DNA of 64,000 nt. Origin: an uncultured Psychroserpens sp. (lineage in GTDB: Bacteria; Bacteroidota; Bacteroidia; Flavobacteriales; Flavobacteriaceae). Under the pieces are notes generated by a model, which was not told where the DNA came from, did no database searches, and saw only the letters and a program-made list of their open reading frames with translations. The translations under genes were made by a program, and so were the position numbers. Shown here piece by piece: positions 1 to 8,552 of the stretch (its first letter is position 1; each line of letters begins with the position of its first letter). The stretch lies in the NCBI RefSeq assembly GCF_947500255.1, contig NZ_CANMRL010000001.1, positions 434,001 through 498,000 of the forward strand, given 5' to 3'.

Positions 1-979
1 CGGCATATAATTTTAGGGTCATCACTGTACAAGCAGCTAATCCTGCACTTAGAAAATCATAAGGTGAGGGCCCAAAATCATCACCGCCAACACTATCAGG
101 TTCATCAGCAATAAAATTGTGCTTTGACGTTTGAATTGTAGTTGTAAAATTATCGTTTCTCAAATTTAAATGTGCCACCAACTGTTCTCCTCCTGTATCA
201 AGCATCTTATTTTCCTTAGGTTCAAAGTAACGCTGCACCCAACTGCCTATAATATCTCCAGCATATAAGCTATCTCGAGTATTAGACAGTAAATGATCTG
301 CATCATCAAGGGTCACAAAACTCTTTGGATGATGTGCATTATGATATAATTGCTCGGCATTTTTTATACCTACAATTGTATCGATTGGCGAATGTAAAAT
401 AAGTAGTGGTTTTCTAAGAGATTTTACTATTGCTGGTAAATCTGTTTTATCAAAATCTGAAACGAAATCTTCGTCTATTTTGAAAGGTCTACCACCAATA
501 TTAACTTCTACTTTACCCTTTTGCTTTATATCTTCGATACCATGAGAAAACAAATGTTTAACATGATTTACTGTGGCTGGAGCACCAATTGTTGCTACTG
601 CCTTGATATTATTCAATTTTGAAGCGGCGACTAAAACAGCTGCTCCACCAAGAGAGTGTCCTACAAGTAAAGCTGGAGCTTCGTAGTTTTCTGTTAGATA
701 ATCATTAACAGCTATGAGGTCATCAACATTTGCAGAAAAATGACTGTCTGCAAATTCACCTTCACTACGTCCCAGCCCTGTGAAATCAAATCTTACCACG
801 CCAAAACCGTGATTAGTTAGTGACCGACTAATATTTTTGACAGCACTTAATGTACTGCTACAGGTAAAACAATGTGCGAAAATGGCAAAATAACTTGGCT
901 TTTGATTAGCAGGCAATTCTAAATATGCCTGAAGTTTATGACCTTTATTGTTTTCTATTTTTAATCTCTCGTTACTCAT
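1..979 (-). CDS. Bifunctional alpha/beta hydrolase-OsmC family protein (3' end off window)
   Basis: Read directly on the minus strand from an ATG at 979; the frame stays open to the window edge, so the C-terminus is missing. Residues 1-250 form an alpha/beta hydrolase with the nucleophile elbow GHSLGG (Ser109), a later SPID aspartate and a DADH histidine. From about residue 265 an OsmC-like domain begins ([18 protein letters not shown]), including the peroxidatic-type Cys of OsmC/Ohr proteins. Such fusions are known in Bacteroidota and are usually linked to organic peroxide or thiol stress; the substrate is unknown. It is the last gene of the minus-strand redox cluster, 10 bp after msrA. Confidence 0.9.
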   Translation of the reverse strand, partial: MSNERLKIENNKGHKLQAYLELPANQKPSYFAIFAHCFTCSSTLSAVKNISRSLTNHGFGVVRFDFTGLGRSEGEFADSHFSANVDDLIAVNDYLTENYEAPALLVGHSLGGAAVLVAASKLNNIKAVATIGAPATVNHVKHLFSHGIEDIKQKGKVEVNIGGRPFKIDEDFVSDFDKTDLPAIVKSLRKPLLILHSPIDTIVGIKNAEQLYHNAHHPKSFVTLDDADHLLSNTRDSLYAGDIIGSWVQRYFEPKENKMLDTGGEQLVAHLNLRNDNFTTTIQTSKHNFIADEPDSVGGDDFGPSPYDFLSAGLAACTVMTLKLYA

Positions 980-989
980 AATTATGCAT

Positions 990-1517
990 TTACAGTGTTG
1001 CTTCCAACTTTAAATGATCTAACTTATCACAGTTAACTTTGTTGGTATAATTAGTTAATAATAGTTTCAATTTAGGGTTAATAAACGTTTTACAAAACGG
1101 TTTTTCGGGGTTTTTAAAATAGTAATTAGTAATCTCTTCTCTTGAGGTTTTAAATGTATTGAAATCTAAAACAAGGGTAATTAATTCATCTTTATGTTGC
1201 TTGTTCAAAGCACTTAAAATATGTTTGGATTTTGCTTTTACAACTTCTGAAAATGTATAAATTGCCGAACGATATTTATCGCGCATAGAGTGGTTCTTGG
1301 TACTCTTATGTGTTAATACATGAATTTCTATTAGCAGCTCAAGACTAACCTCTTTTGGATTATACGTCACTAGAACACCTTCAGAAAAACTTGCAAATTC
1401 ATTAGTGGATGCGATATAACCTTGTTCTACAGAAATGACTCCTTTTAACGATTGAAATACAGCTTCTGTACACCAATGACAACCGCCTCCAAATCCTATT
1501 TTATCTTCACTATTCAT
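990..1517 (-). CDS. msrA: Divergent peptide methionine sulfoxide reductase MsrA-like protein
   Basis: MsrA reduces methionine-S-sulfoxide using a catalytic Cys in a GCFW(G/C) motif. Here the motif is [12 protein letters not shown], so Cys13 and the following Glu are present but Phe is replaced by His. The later THKSTKN and KYRSAIY segments match the usual HDPT and QYRSAIY blocks. Two Cys in the C-terminal third (in PFCKTF and NCDKLD) could act in resolution. I start at 1517 (MNSEDKIG): this ATG overlaps the TGA of the upstream DUF427 gene by one base, a coupled arrangement; the longer frame to 1544 would run into DUF427. The protein is diverged, so activity is likely but not certain. Confidence 0.82.
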   Translation of the reverse strand: MNSEDKIGFGGGCHWCTEAVFQSLKGVISVEQGYIASTNEFASFSEGVLVTYNPKEVSLELLIEIHVLTHKSTKNHSMRDKYRSAIYTFSEVVKAKSKHILSALNKQHKDELITLVLDFNTFKTSREEITNYYFKNPEKPFCKTFINPKLKLLLTNYTNKVNCDKLDHLKLEATL

Positions 1518-1798
1518 CAATCTGTAACCTCTACACCTCTCCAAAAAGCTACATGCCCTTTTATCGATTTGGCTAATTGAGATACTTCTGGATAATACCA
1601 GGCGGCATCTCTATTTTCTTTTCCATCGACTTCTAAAGTGTAATAAGACGCTTCACCTTTCCATGCACATGTGGTATGTGTATCACTTGGTTTAAAAAAC
1701 TCCTTTTTAATACTTTCGTGTGGAAAATAATGGTTGTTTTCTATAACAACTGTGTCATTACTTTCTGCTATAATTTGATTATTCCAAATGGCTTTCAT
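1517..1798 (-). CDS. DUF427 domain-containing protein
   Basis: A 93-residue protein spanning one complete DUF427 domain: KAIWN start, IAES, HYFPHES, CAWKGEASYY, AWYYPEV and the final GHVAFW. These are the conserved blocks of the family. Its biochemical role is not established. It is sandwiched between aldo/keto reductase (7 bp upstream) and msrA (one-base overlap), so it is co-expressed with redox-repair genes. No signal peptide or membrane segment is visible. Confidence 0.9.
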   Translation of the reverse strand: MKAIWNNQIIAESNDTVVIENNHYFPHESIKKEFFKPSDTHTTCAWKGEASYYTLEVDGKENRDAAWYYPEVSQLAKSIKGHVAFWRGVEVTD

Positions 1799-1805
1799 AA
1801 TTATT

Positions 1806-2762
1806 TTAATTCCAATTTAATTGTTTTCGTTCGTTCCAGTAGTTAGTCGTATTAACAGCAAAATCCTTAAGCCGTTCTATATCATTTTCAGATAATTTAA
1901 ATGATGTCACCTTTGCATTGGATTCTAAATGCGTAACATTTGAGGCTCCACTTAAAACAATACTATCTTTTATTGTCTGCTGACAAAATTTTAAAGCAAC
2001 AGCATCAATTCCCACGTTATATTTTTCTGATAATTCTTCCAAAACAGTATAGAGTTTGTTATAATTTTGGAATCTTTCATTTCTAAACAAACGACCATTG
2101 GCTATAGCTTCTTTAATAATAACCGTTTTATTTTGACCCATTAATTCTGAGTGCAATTCGTACAAGCTTTGGTCTAAAATATTATAAGTGACTTGAAAAG
2201 CATCAAATAATTGTTCATTAGCCACAGAAACATCCAAGGCCTTTTTAATCACTTCAATTTGATTAGCTCCACTAGTTGTAATAGCTATGTCAATGCTAAA
2301 TTCATTTTTCAAAAATGCCAGCCGATTTAGAATGGCATCATTCTCTAGCACACCAGTTTCAAATGTTGCCGAATGGATTTGATATACCTTCAAATTTGGG
2401 ATGAGTACTTTTGACGTTTCCCATTGTTCATTCAATTTCTTCAAACTGTGTTCTTTCACTTCATGAATCGCAGCATCTGGATTAAAATTAGCCACATAAG
2501 TATAACCCCATTTTGTAGCTATTTTAATTTTTGGATCTGTTTTAGTTTTCAACCAATCGATAAGTAACTGCTCAGCTAAGCCATATCCTGGAGCTGTGTC
2601 AAAATAGCGAATTCCTAAATTATAAGCTCGCTCAAGCACAGCATAGCCTTGAGTTTTAAAGGCTTCTAAATCACCATCAAAATAATGTCCTTGGCGAATA
2701 TTAATATACTGTGGTCTGCCAATTGCTGCTGTCCCAAACCCTAATGTTTTGTTTTCATTCAT
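1806..2762 (-). CDS. Aldo/keto reductase family oxidoreductase
   Basis: NAD(P)H-dependent carbonyl reductase fold (TIM barrel), 318 residues, normal family length. The catalytic tetrad is visible: Asp55 and Tyr60 (RYFDTAPGYG), Lys84 (IATKWGY) and His130 (YQIHSAT). The substrate cannot be read from sequence; the short form with few loops resembles the YhdN/L-galactose dehydrogenase-like group. Its start overlaps the end of the small upstream gene by 4 bp (ATGA), indicating one transcript with selO. Confidence 0.92.
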   Translation of the reverse strand: MNENKTLGFGTAAIGRPQYINIRQGHYFDGDLEAFKTQGYAVLERAYNLGIRYFDTAPGYGLAEQLLIDWLKTKTDPKIKIATKWGYTYVANFNPDAAIHEVKEHSLKKLNEQWETSKVLIPNLKVYQIHSATFETGVLENDAILNRLAFLKNEFSIDIAITTSGANQIEVIKKALDVSVANEQLFDAFQVTYNILDQSLYELHSELMGQNKTVIIKEAIANGRLFRNERFQNYNKLYTVLEELSEKYNVGIDAVALKFCQQTIKDSIVLSGASNVTHLESNAKVTSFKLSENDIERLKDFAVNTTNYWNERKQLNWN

Positions 2763-3010
2763 AGGATAATCATATTATTTAAGAATTGAAGGACTTTCTC
2801 ATCAGGCATCTCACAGGGTTTTAGTAATTCTTTATCTGATGTTATGTAGTAATTTAAACTGATAAAATCATTCCCAGCTAATTCTTCAGCATATATTTTT
2901 ATACTTTTTCCTTTATTGAAATCTGTTCTTGTGATTCCGTATTTTTTATCCTGAAATATAACTTCACTATACCCTTTTGGCAGTAACATAATGCGTTTTA
3001 AAATTGACAT
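2759..3010 (-). CDS. Small hypothetical protein in the selO operon
   Basis: An 83-residue protein I do not recognise with certainty. It is soluble and mixed alpha/beta, with a core reading KGYSEVIFQDKKYGITR and a single Cys in LLKPCEMPDE. Its ATG overlaps the selO stop codon (TAATG) and its own stop overlaps the aldo/keto reductase start, so it sits exactly between two real genes in a coupled chain, which makes it very likely a real gene. An internal Met eight residues in (2989) is an alternative start. Similarity of operon position suggests a redox-related role, but this is inference. Confidence 0.72.
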   Translation of the reverse strand: MSILKRIMLLPKGYSEVIFQDKKYGITRTDFNKGKSIKIYAEELAGNDFISLNYYITSDKELLKPCEMPDEKVLQFLNNMIIL

Positions 3011-4572
3011 TACGAACTACATGATAACATGGAACATCCTACTTTATGTCTTGCCCAATCTGGTCTTTTGGCAAACCATTTTTCATATTCAGGTTGCTCA
3101 TCGTAAGGTTTCTTCAAAAGCTGAAACAATTCCTCTATCAAGTTATAATTGTCTTTATTGGCATCATCAATTGCCAATTGCGCCATATAATTTCTGAGTA
3201 CATACTTAGGATTTACAGTATTCATTTTTGATTGCCTTTTAGTATTAGAAAGTAATTCCTTATCCAATCTAAAATCATACCTCTCAAACCAATCTCGCCA
3301 TTGTTGCGCAATTGTATCAGACACCTCATTAGGTATATAAAAAGCCTCTTTTACTATATCCAGCCCTCTTTTTGCATCGCCTTTTTTGAAGCGACCTAAA
3401 AGTCTAAAAAACAATGTCATATCTGTTTCTGTTAATAACAAGACGTCTTCCAAAGCTTGCACTAACATATGGTCTTTGTCGTCATTTAGTTCTAAACCCA
3501 ATTTGGTTTTCATCATCACTAAAGAGTTCTTTTCAAAATCTGTTTTATAGCTTTCTAAAACAGCTTCCAACGGCTCTACGTCTTCAATTAATGGATATAA
3601 GGCATTAGCCAACTGGTATAAATTCCAGAGACCTATGTTAGGCTGGTTACCATAACGATAGCGTTTATGCTGCCTATCGGTTGTATTTGGTGTCCAACCA
3701 AAATCAAAACCTTCTAACCAACCATAAGGCCCATAATCTATAGTTAATCCAAGAATAGACATATTATCAGTGTTCATTACACCATGTACAAACCCTACAC
3801 GCTGCCAATGAATAATCATCTCAAGTGTACGCTGAGAAACTTCAGCAAAAAATTTGATGTATACCTCTTTTGAGGGTGTTCCCAAATGCGTAAAGTGTTG
3901 CTGTATTGTGTAATCTACTAACTGTTTAAGAGTTTTATGATCTTGTCGTGCAGCAAATATTTCAAAACTTCCAAAGCGCAAAAATGAAGGCGAAATACGC
4001 GATACAATAGCGCCTTTTTCATATGCCGAATTACCATCATATAGCATATCTCTTAAGACCTCATCACCAGACAATGCTAAGGACAAAGCTCGTGTTGTAG
4101 GAACGCCAAGATGAAACATCGCTTCACTACATAAATATTCACGAATAGACGATCTTAAAACAGCTAGTCCGTCTGCAGTTCTAGAATATGGTGTTTCACC
4201 TGCGCCTTTAAGTTGAACTGTCCATTGTTTTTTATTATGCTCAACTTCAAACAAATTTATTGCTCTTCCATCGCCTAGTTGTCCTGCCCAATTACCAAAT
4301 TGGTGACCGCCATAACACATCGCATAAGGTTTCGTATTAGGTAATACCTCGTTACCTGTAAATACTTTGGTAAAAGTGTCTGTTGAAACGTCAGTTTCAG
4401 ATAGTCCTAATGCTTCAGCCATGTCTTTAGAAACATGTAGCATTTTTGGTGCATTGGTTTTCTTTGGTGTGACATAAGAAAAGCAAGCTTCCTTTACTTG
4501 ACGTCTAGTATTTTCTGAAATAGGATCAGCCGGTAATTCTCGAATAAATGTATGTTTTAGATTTAATTTCAT
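3010..4572 (-). CDS. selO: Protein adenylyltransferase SelO (YdiU/UPF0061 family)
   Basis: SelO is a pseudokinase that transfers AMP from ATP to protein Ser/Thr/Tyr residues and is linked to redox homeostasis. The characteristic segments are present: YGGHQFGNWAGQLGDGRA, VQLKGAGETPYSRTADG (Lys binding ATP), RSSIREYLCSEAM, VHGVMNTDNMS and IDYGPYGWLE. The C-terminus ends in LSCSS, with Cys third from the end, the position of selenocysteine in eukaryotic SelO. I prefer the start at 4572 (MKLNLKHTF), which fits the usual family N-terminus; the frame can extend to 4623. It is the promoter-proximal gene of the redox operon. Confidence 0.95.
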   Translation of the reverse strand: MKLNLKHTFIRELPADPISENTRRQVKEACFSYVTPKKTNAPKMLHVSKDMAEALGLSETDVSTDTFTKVFTGNEVLPNTKPYAMCYGGHQFGNWAGQLGDGRAINLFEVEHNKKQWTVQLKGAGETPYSRTADGLAVLRSSIREYLCSEAMFHLGVPTTRALSLALSGDEVLRDMLYDGNSAYEKGAIVSRISPSFLRFGSFEIFAARQDHKTLKQLVDYTIQQHFTHLGTPSKEVYIKFFAEVSQRTLEMIIHWQRVGFVHGVMNTDNMSILGLTIDYGPYGWLEGFDFGWTPNTTDRQHKRYRYGNQPNIGLWNLYQLANALYPLIEDVEPLEAVLESYKTDFEKNSLVMMKTKLGLELNDDKDHMLVQALEDVLLLTETDMTLFFRLLGRFKKGDAKRGLDIVKEAFYIPNEVSDTIAQQWRDWFERYDFRLDKELLSNTKRQSKMNTVNPKYVLRNYMAQLAIDDANKDNYNLIEELFQLLKKPYDEQPEYEKWFAKRPDWARHKVGCSMLSCSS

Positions 4573-4744
4573 TAAAATTGAACTAATTGATAGTCTGTTT
4601 TTTAAAATAAATTTTAAAGTCACATAATTTACAAATAATTTAGTCGTTATCCCTTGAAAAAATTACAGATTTTTTGATCTGTGTGGATGAAAGCATTTTA
4701 ATAATTTTCGACAAATCTCGTTGTAAAATAGTCATTAATTAAAG

Positions 4745-4762
4745 TTTAGTATTTTTACTAAA
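4745..4762. promoter_or_regulatory. 7-4-7 inverted repeat upstream of the HD-PycTM gene
   Basis: TTTAGTA and TACTAAA form a perfect inverted repeat with a TTTT loop, ending 16 bp before the ATG at 4779. It lies where a core promoter or operator would be expected. The function is unknown; the sequence is AT-rich, so it could be chance. Confidence 0.3.
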
Positions 4763-4778
4763 TAAACTAACACTCTTT

Positions 4779-5981
4779 ATGGAAACCCTAGTTCTTGAAG
4801 CTGAAAAATATGTTACAGGTTATTTAAATGATAATTTAGATCCTAAATTTGTTTATCACAACCTCGCACATACACAACGTGTGGTAGAAAAAGTTAAAGA
4901 ACTTACAGATACTAGTAGTCTTAGTGACAATGAAAAGCATATTTTATTGATTGCAGCGTGGTTTCATGATACTGGTTTTACGAAAGTAATTGAAGGTCAT
5001 GAAAAAGAGAGTGTAAAAATTGCTTCTGATTTTTTAAAATCAAAACAAGTTGAAGAAGACACTATCAAAGCGGTTGCTAATATCATATTAGCTACTCAAA
5101 TGACCTATGAGCCTAAAAATGAACTAGAAGGCATCATTAGAGATGCAGATTGCGCACATGTGTCCAGTAAAAATTATGATGAATTTGCATCACTACTAAG
5201 AAAAGAATGGGAACTCACTCAAGACAAATTCATATCAAAGCCTGATTGGGTAAATGATAACATTTCATTCTTAACAAATCATACATTTTATACAAACATA
5301 GCTGCCAGTAAATGGGAAAAGCGAAAAGGAAAAAACCTAGCTGGCCTATTACAAAGTCAAAATAAGATTAAGGAAAATACAGAGAAATTAAAGCAAAAAA
5401 AAGCCGAATTAAGCTTTAAAAAACACAAACTAGATTTACCTGAACGTGGTATTGAGACCATGTTTAGAGTTGCACTTCGAAATCACATTACCTTAAGCGA
5501 TATTGCCGATACTAAAGCGAATATTTTACTCTCTGTAAATGCTATTATTATCTCATTAGTATTATCAAATTTAGTCTCTAAACTTGATAACCCATCAAAC
5601 GACTACCTGATTTGGCCTACTGTAATATTTGCTGCGTTTACAGTAGCTTCTATTGTTTTATCAGTATTAGCTACACGACCAAATGTAACTCAGGGAAAAT
5701 TTAATAAAGAAGATGTCGCTAATAAAAAAGTTAATTTATTATTCTTTGGAAACTTCCATAAAATGAAACTTGATGAGTTTGAATGGGCTATGAATGAAAT
5801 GATGCAAGATAGAGATTACTTATACAGTTCTCTAACTAAAGATTTATACTTTTTAGGTCTAGTTTTAAACAGAAAATATAGTTTATTACGTCAAACCTAC
5901 ACTGTTTTTATGATAGGTATAGTAGTAAGTGTTATTGCTTTTGCTATTGCTTTTCAATCTTCTGGAGCAGTGATTCCATAA
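4779..5981 (+). CDS. HD phosphohydrolase domain fused to a Pycsar-effector transmembrane domain (PycTM/DUF5706)
   Basis: Residues 1-190 form an HD domain with metal ligands visible at His31 (NLAHTQRV), His63-Asp64 (WFHDTGF), His74 and Asp124 (RDADCAH). A charged coiled segment (195-215) leads to a C-terminal domain with the PycTM hallmark SDIADTKANILL and predicted membrane helices at about 249-266, 278-298 and 374-394. PycTM domains act as membrane-disrupting effectors in cyclic-pyrimidine (Pycsar) antiphage systems. HD-PycTM fusions occur widely in Flavobacteria without a known role. No pyrimidine cyclase gene is next to it, so it is either an orphan effector or a housekeeping membrane phosphohydrolase. 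Convergent with the GAF gene, 15 bp apart. Confidence 0.85.
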   Translation: METLVLEAEKYVTGYLNDNLDPKFVYHNLAHTQRVVEKVKELTDTSSLSDNEKHILLIAAWFHDTGFTKVIEGHEKESVKIASDFLKSKQVEEDTIKAVANIILATQMTYEPKNELEGIIRDADCAHVSSKNYDEFASLLRKEWELTQDKFISKPDWVNDNISFLTNHTFYTNIAASKWEKRKGKNLAGLLQSQNKIKENTEKLKQKKAELSFKKHKLDLPERGIETMFRVALRNHITLSDIADTKANILLSVNAIIISLVLSNLVSKLDNPSNDYLIWPTVIFAAFTVASIVLSVLATRPNVTQGKFNKEDVANKKVNLLFFGNFHKMKLDEFEWAMNEMMQDRDYLYSSLTKDLYFLGLVLNRKYSLLRQTYTVFMIGIVVSVIAFAIAFQSSGAVIP

Positions 5982-5996
5982 ACTTAAGAAGTACAC

Positions 5997-8372
5997 TTAG
6001 GCATTAATTTCCTTCATTAAATCGTCATAGGTATAGAACAATTTATCATCTTCATTTTTGTGATATAATACACTTACTCGTAAGGCTTTTAAGCCTGTAA
6101 CTGCTTGTAAATCCTGAAGTTCAACAATTTCAACATCATCATCTAAATACTTTTTAGACTGTAAGAATTTAATATACCTTAAATATTCTCTTTCGTCTTG
6201 TTTTTGAGAATAAACGATACTTATCTTACCTTTTTGAGTGACACGCTCAGTAGTACCTTTGATATAAGCTTTATCCACACGTTTTTTTACAATTTCATAT
6301 CTAGCATTGTAAGTGCCATCAACATCAAATTGCTTTTCATCCATTCTAAAACTAATAGATAAAGGCTGGTTAAACACTAGAACCATAGAAGCAACATCTA
6401 GTTTTACTGGAAAATCAGATTGCATTAAATAAAAGGCATTTTCCATTTCACACATGACTTGTAATTGCCACAATCTCAAATTATATAAATAGATTGGGTT
6501 AAAGCTATCTTCTTTAGTAATAGACTCACCAATATACATGTTGTGCTCAACACCGTCAGTTTTGAAGCGTTCGAAATAATGAGGATACATAGCCTGTGCT
6601 TCTAGTTGCTTTTTATCTAAAAGCGCAGCCATCTCTTTATTTATTAAAGTAATTGTATCGTCGTAATTTTTTCTATGCTTATATAAGACATCTACTTTAT
6701 CGTCAATACTGTCAAAGTAAGCGTTTACTTGATCTGTTAAAACACCATCTCTTCTTAAATGATCTAATAAAGGATCTATATCTTTTCTTATAAATGCAGA
6801 AATTTGTTGCTCACTATCGACTTGAAAATGCGAATTCAAACCTTCTAAATAATCATTTATTTGATATAGAAATTGCTCATAAATTGGTAAGTTTTCAATT
6901 TCAAGAGCATTAATTATTATAGCCTTTATAGCATTTAGTTGAATTGTCAAATCTTGTTGAGTAGCCGAATTTCTTGCATCGGATGAACCTTTAATGTCTA
7001 TTTGTCCATACAACGGATAAACATTTTCAAAAGCTATTTTATTAAAACTAGGCTCTTTACCATTTAATTGATCCTTAATAAAGTTTCTGGCCTCCTTAAC
7101 AAATCGCCAGTTAACACTTGGGTGAATCGAAGTACATTCTTGCTGAATAATAGCTTCAATTAAGTTTTCTTCTTCACTTTTAGAGCGTTCAACTGCTGAT
7201 ACAATAAAAGGCATTACATCAACTAGTTTATTAGCATTAATGCTATTTAAAACTTTAGGCTGGTCTGAAACAATTTCCAGAATTCCCATTAACCCTTCTT
7301 CGTTAGCTATAGGCGCTAAAATCGCACTTTTAATGTTTTGATCTTTAAGTGTTTTGTATTGAGGAGCTTTACCTTCAGATAATTTATAATATTTTTCTAC
7401 ATCAGAAATAGCGTAAAACTTTTTCTCTTTTAATAACGTTTGATATGAGTCACTGCAAAGCGCACTAGAACACTTATTAGAATCTAAATTATTTAGTAAA
7501 AAGCTATTCATTGCCACACCATAGACCTTCTCAAAATCATCCTCTTCTTCATTATAAATAGAAAAACCTACTTTAATATCTTTAAGTCCTAAGAGTGATC
7601 TAAAGATTTCTTGAAAATCTTCCATAAAACCTTCATCTTTTCGCTTATCCTCACCAATTAATGTGGTTTTAATATTTGAAATAGATTGGTCATCTGTAAC
7701 ATTGAAAATATTAGAAATTACAAAACCCTTAAACGTATAACTATTAGGAGGGAATTTTTCCTTCCATAATTCCATGTTGTCAAAATTGTCTAGCAATTCG
7801 TCAACATCTTCTTGTGTTATTTTTGGGGCATTATCTGCTGGAATAATCTCTGTAAAATCTGCATTGTACAATATCTTATAGAACTGCATAATTCCATTAG
7901 CATCAGGAATTTCATAATAGAATGGTCGCTTGAAGTTAATACTGTGACCGTAACAAAACGCTAAAATGATAGTACATGCAATAATATACTTATCATCCTT
8001 TGGCATATTTTTAATTTCTAATTCAAAATCGTCACCAGCAGTTTCAATAATACTTTTGAAACGCTCAGAAGAGTTAAAAATGAGGTTATGAAAAGGAACA
8101 GAAGCTGTTTTGATTTCATTTTTTGTCAAAACTGGGCTAAAAGAGTCTTGTAGTATAATACTAATCTCTTTCTCTCTTTCCTTCAGAATTTTAGGATCAC
8201 TAAACCCATCGCGCAAAACAGGGTGAGCATCAGCTGTTTTCAAGACACGTCTAGCCTTAGCAGCAATGAATTCGTCTTCACTTTTTGCTAATTCCTCATA
8301 GTGCTTGAGTAGTTTACTAAAACTTACTTTAAGCTCAAAAGGAGATTCTATATTCTCGTTAATGTCACTCAT
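5997..8372 (-). CDS. GAF-domain protein of unknown function
   Basis: A cytoplasmic protein of 791 residues with no signal peptide or membrane helix. A GAF-like segment lies at roughly residues 230-400 (including ESGKAPQY-type and AILAPIANEEGLMGILEIVS blocks). The long C-terminal half is helical and not recognised, with no kinase, cyclase or GGDEF motif. I start at 8372 (MSDINEN): a TAACTTTG promoter element ends only two bases before the upstream ATG at 8390, so transcription must begin at or after that codon. Large GAF proteins like this are common in Flavobacteriaceae and uncharacterised. Confidence 0.8.
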   Translation of the reverse strand: MSDINENIESPFELKVSFSKLLKHYEELAKSEDEFIAAKARRVLKTADAHPVLRDGFSDPKILKEREKEISIILQDSFSPVLTKNEIKTASVPFHNLIFNSSERFKSIIETAGDDFELEIKNMPKDDKYIIACTIILAFCYGHSINFKRPFYYEIPDANGIMQFYKILYNADFTEIIPADNAPKITQEDVDELLDNFDNMELWKEKFPPNSYTFKGFVISNIFNVTDDQSISNIKTTLIGEDKRKDEGFMEDFQEIFRSLLGLKDIKVGFSIYNEEEDDFEKVYGVAMNSFLLNNLDSNKCSSALCSDSYQTLLKEKKFYAISDVEKYYKLSEGKAPQYKTLKDQNIKSAILAPIANEEGLMGILEIVSDQPKVLNSINANKLVDVMPFIVSAVERSKSEEENLIEAIIQQECTSIHPSVNWRFVKEARNFIKDQLNGKEPSFNKIAFENVYPLYGQIDIKGSSDARNSATQQDLTIQLNAIKAIIINALEIENLPIYEQFLYQINDYLEGLNSHFQVDSEQQISAFIRKDIDPLLDHLRRDGVLTDQVNAYFDSIDDKVDVLYKHRKNYDDTITLINKEMAALLDKKQLEAQAMYPHYFERFKTDGVEHNMYIGESITKEDSFNPIYLYNLRLWQLQVMCEMENAFYLMQSDFPVKLDVASMVLVFNQPLSISFRMDEKQFDVDGTYNARYEIVKKRVDKAYIKGTTERVTQKGKISIVYSQKQDEREYLRYIKFLQSKKYLDDDVEIVELQDLQAVTGLKALRVSVLYHKNEDDKLFYTYDDLMKEINA

Positions 8373-8391
8373 ACCAACGTTTTGTTGCATG

Positions 8392-8399
8392 CAAAGTTA
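8392..8399 (-). promoter_or_regulatory. Bacteroidota -7 promoter element (TAACTTTG) of the GAF gene
   Basis: TAACTTTG matches the TAnnTTTG consensus of the Bacteroidota primary sigma factor. It sits 20 bp upstream of the ATG at 8372 and decides against the in-frame ATG at 8390. No convincing -33 TTTG is seen. Confidence 0.55.
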
Positions 8400-8552
8400 C
8401 AAATTAATAGTTTAATTCTTATTAATAAGACTTTCTAAGTGTCAGAATGTTACAAGAAATTATGTTAAAAATGTAAGAAATTTAATCGATTAAAAATGGT
8501 ACTTAACTATAAGCTAGCTCAAAGAAACGCTTATCAATAAAAAAATATAGCA

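Noticed and set aside
4779-8372. A full Pycsar defence operon (cyclase plus effector) or a GAF-HD signalling pair
   Set aside because: No cyclase motif occurs in the GAF protein or elsewhere nearby, and the two genes converge instead of forming an operon. Only the PycTM domain is supported.
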